DNA of 22,663 bases, taken from a virus. The notes beneath the pieces were generated by a model. That model saw only the letters and a program-made list of their open reading frames with translations. It was not told the DNA's origin and searched no databases. The DNA is taken from IMG/VR virus record IMGVR_UViG_3300001850_000308, positions 1-22,663 of that record; one strand, written 5' to 3'. This document shows positions 21,035-22,663 of this stretch, in pieces. Position 1 is the stretch's first letter. The number at the start of each line of letters is the position of its first letter. The translations under genes were made by a program, and so were the position numbers.

Positions 21035-22663
21035 CAATTTTCAAGATCTTATCAGTAAGATAGATGCCTCGAATAACAATGTAGCAAGTTTAATTAAGTT
21101 ACTTAAGCGCAACACAGCCGAAGAAAGAAGAAAACCAACGCCTCTTTCCGAAGAAAAGATCAGAAAAGAAAGACTCAAAGAATTTGAGCAGAAACTAATA
21201 GAACTGCGCTTTGAGAAAAACCTAATCGGATTAAAAGAAGACCTGGCGAAAAAACAAAAATCAAACCTCGAAAAAGAATACGATAATATAAAGAAAAAGA
21301 GGGAATCAATTAAATCCGACCTGGAAGCAATAAGAGAATCTAGGAAGTCAAGAAAAGAAAAGGATCCTCTTAAATACCTCAAAGCTGCTGAAAAGTTTAG
21401 AGAAGAAGGGGATATATTTGGTTCTTGGTTGTTCAATCTCATTTCTAAAAGAAAGAAAGAAGAAGAAAGAGCAGAAGAATACTTACGTCAAACAGAAGCC
21501 GAACAAGCACAAAAAGAAGAAGAACTAAGAAACCAAAAATACCAAGAAGAGGAAAGATTACTAACTTCTTTGGTAGAAAAACTAAAAGGTTCTGTTGCTG
21601 AAGTTAAGCCTGTTATAACAGATGCTATTCCCGTTGAGGAACAAAAGGCACCAGAAAAGGTCACTCAGGCAGCAGTTGAACAGCAAATCACTAGCCAAGA
21701 AAAGCTGACAGATGCTATTCTCGTTGAGGAACAAAAGGCACCAGAAAAGGTCACTCAGGCAGCAGTTGAACAGCAAATCACTAGCCAAGAAAAGCTGACA
21801 GATGCTATTAGGGAAAATTCCCCAAAAGAAGAGATACAGGCTCCTAAAATTCTAGATGCTTCTATACATGATTATTCTAAAGAATCTTTAAAGCAATTAA
21901 AAGAAACTCTATTAGAAGCATTTAAAGAAGGAAATTTAGCTAAGTCTTCAGATATGGGAATGGGCATCCCAGGGATCCCAGGTCTCTCGCCAACAAGATT
22001 GTTGGGTAGGGGAGCATCAAAATTGGGAGAACTGGCAGTAGGTGGTGGAGAAGCTGCTGCAGCATTAAAGGGAGCATCAAAATTAGGAAGAATTATTCCT
22101 GCTGCAAAAGGACTAGCGAAATTTGGCGGACCAGCAGCTGGTTTATTAACAGCTGGTATTTCTTTAATGTCTGGAGAATCTGCAGGAAAGGCTGCATCAA
22201 AAGGAATAGGAGCTGGTGCTGGAACTGTAGTAGGTGGTGCAATTGGCGCATTAGGCGGACCAATTGGTGCGTTTATTGGCGCAACAGTTGGAGGATATCT
22301 CGGAGAAAAATTGGGGGACAAATTTTACGGTTTCCTCGAGGATTCCAATTTCCAGGAAACTGTTAAAGACTTTGGACAAAAAATAGACGACTGGAATATT
22401 CTAGGATTCTTTAATCCAACTCCGCAACAGCAAGGACCAGCGAGAGTTCCAGCAATTGCTCCAGTTAGTAAAGAGATGTTAAAGGGATTTCCAGCAGATT
22501 ATTCGCAAGACTTACTTAATGCTATAGGACAAGTTTATGCCACAGAAGGAAAAGTTCCAACAAAAATAAATTTAACACCAGGGAAAAATGGAGAACGACC
22601 AACATATGCAGCTGGGTTGGGACAATTCATTCCATCTACAGCTGTAAATCTTGCTAATAAACT
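21015..22663 (+). CDS. Tape-measure-like protein with C-terminal transglycosylase-like domain (runs off the right edge)
   Basis: The ATG at 21015 overlaps the end of the gp26 frameshift frame and has AGAAGA 4 nt upstream. It opens at least 549 residues. Residues about 35-195 are a charged Lys/Glu/Arg coiled coil. Residues 203-262 are two almost identical 30-residue repeats. Residues 320-450 are Gly/Ala-rich; part (about 377-442, GAGAGTVVGGAIGALGG and IGAFIGATVGGYLGEKLG) is a glycine-zipper hydrophobic stretch, as found in tape-measure proteins that insert in the membrane. From about 500 the end LLNAIGQVYATEGK with E511, then YAAGLGQFIPSTAVNLANK, resembles the start of an Slt-type lytic transglycosylase. 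Position after the chaperone pair supports a tail tape measure and cell-wall-piercing role, equivalent to T4 gp29. The catalytic assignment is inference from a motif cut by the edge. Confidence 0.75.
   Translation, partial: MPTEMDNNFQDLISKIDASNNNVASLIKLLKRNTAEERRKPTPLSEEKIRKERLKEFEQKLIELRFEKNLIGLKEDLAKKQKSNLEKEYDNIKKKRESIKSDLEAIRESRKSRKEKDPLKYLKAAEKFREEGDIFGSWLFNLISKRKKEEERAEEYLRQTEAEQAQKEEELRNQKYQEEERLLTSLVEKLKGSVAEVKPVITDAIPVEEQKAPEKVTQAAVEQQITSQEKLTDAILVEEQKAPEKVTQAAVEQQITSQEKLTDAIRENSPKEEIQAPKILDASIHDYSKESLKQLKETLLEAFKEGNLAKSSDMGMGIPGIPGLSPTRLLGRGASKLGELAVGGGEAAAALKGASKLGRIIPAAKGLAKFGGPAAGLLTAGISLMSGESAGKAASKGIGAGAGTVVGGAIGALGGPIGAFIGATVGGYLGEKLGDKFYGFLEDSNFQETVKDFGQKIDDWNILGFFNPTPQQQGPARVPAIAPVSKEMLKGFPADYSQDLLNAIGQVYATEGKVPTKINLTPGKNGERPTYAAGLGQFIPSTAVNLANK
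21621..21809 (+). repeat. 90-bp tandem duplication in the tape-measure gene
   Basis: Copies lie at 21621-21710 and 21711-21800, followed by a 9-nt start of a third copy to 21809. The two copies differ at one base (C21631 versus T21721), a Pro to Leu change. A 12-nt match, ACAGATGCTATT, lies at the junctions. The unit is 30 codons, so the frame is kept. Confidence 0.95.

Noticed and set aside
21041-21442. 133-aa minus-strand frame rich in Ser/Phe/Leu
   Set aside because: It is opposite the Lys/Glu-rich coiled coil (GAA/AAA codons read as TTC/TTT), a typical shadow.
21872-22321. 149-aa Pro/Ala-rich open frame on the minus strand
   Set aside because: It is the complement of the Gly/Ala-rich tape-measure codons; the composition (Pro/Ala/Asn) is what reverse reading of such sequence gives, and there is no ribosome-binding site.

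Overview
The window reads as part of the virion gene cluster of a T4-like (Straboviridae-like or marine T4-superfamily) contractile-tailed phage. The main evidence is gene-by-gene similarity to T4 head-completion and baseplate proteins (gp4, gp5, gp6, gp7, gp8, gp25, gp26, gp48, gp53), tight 0-20 nt gene spacing, AT-rich DNA, and T4-type late promoters (TATAAATA). The DUF4815-type protein and the long repeat-containing gp7/gp8 versions resemble what I recall from marine T4-like phages such as cyanophages and pelagiphages. The host itself cannot be read from the sequence.

The window has two divergent transcription units that meet at about 18877-18904. The leftward unit (minus strand, 18876 to beyond position 1) encodes, in order: gp48-like tube cap, gp53 wedge, gp27-like hub, gp5-like spike without a lysozyme domain, an unrecognised 170-aa protein, gp25, gp6, gp7-like, gp8-like, a 2000-aa DUF4815-type protein, an 80-aa coiled-coil protein, and the start of a tail fibre-like protein cut by the window edge. 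This follows a baseplate from hub and tube end outward through the wedges to the fibres.

The rightward unit (plus strand, 18905 to beyond 22663) encodes gp4 head-completion protein, a tail-tube-fold protein (probably the tube initiator gp54), gp26 with an apparent -1 frameshift extension (a lambda G/GT-like tail chaperone pair), and a tape-measure-like protein. The tape-measure candidate has coiled coils, an almost perfect 90-bp tandem duplication, a glycine-zipper hydrophobic stretch and the beginning of a lytic-transglycosylase-like domain; it is cut by the right edge.

The most notable observations are: a 17-bp perfect palindrome formed by two back-to-back late promoters, each placed so that its mRNA would be nearly leaderless; an in-frame slippery heptamer T TTT TTC one codon before the gp26 stop that would fuse a conserved-looking 63-residue tail; a short G-[A/S]-T-G tetrapeptide scattered about 28 times through gp7, gp8, the DUF4815 protein and the fibre with different synonymous codons each time; sequence modules shared between gp7, gp8 and the DUF4815 protein; and an apparent move of the wall-degrading domain from the spike to the tape-measure protein. 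There is no stretch over 300 bases without a gene, and I saw no tRNA, CRISPR array or insertion sequence.
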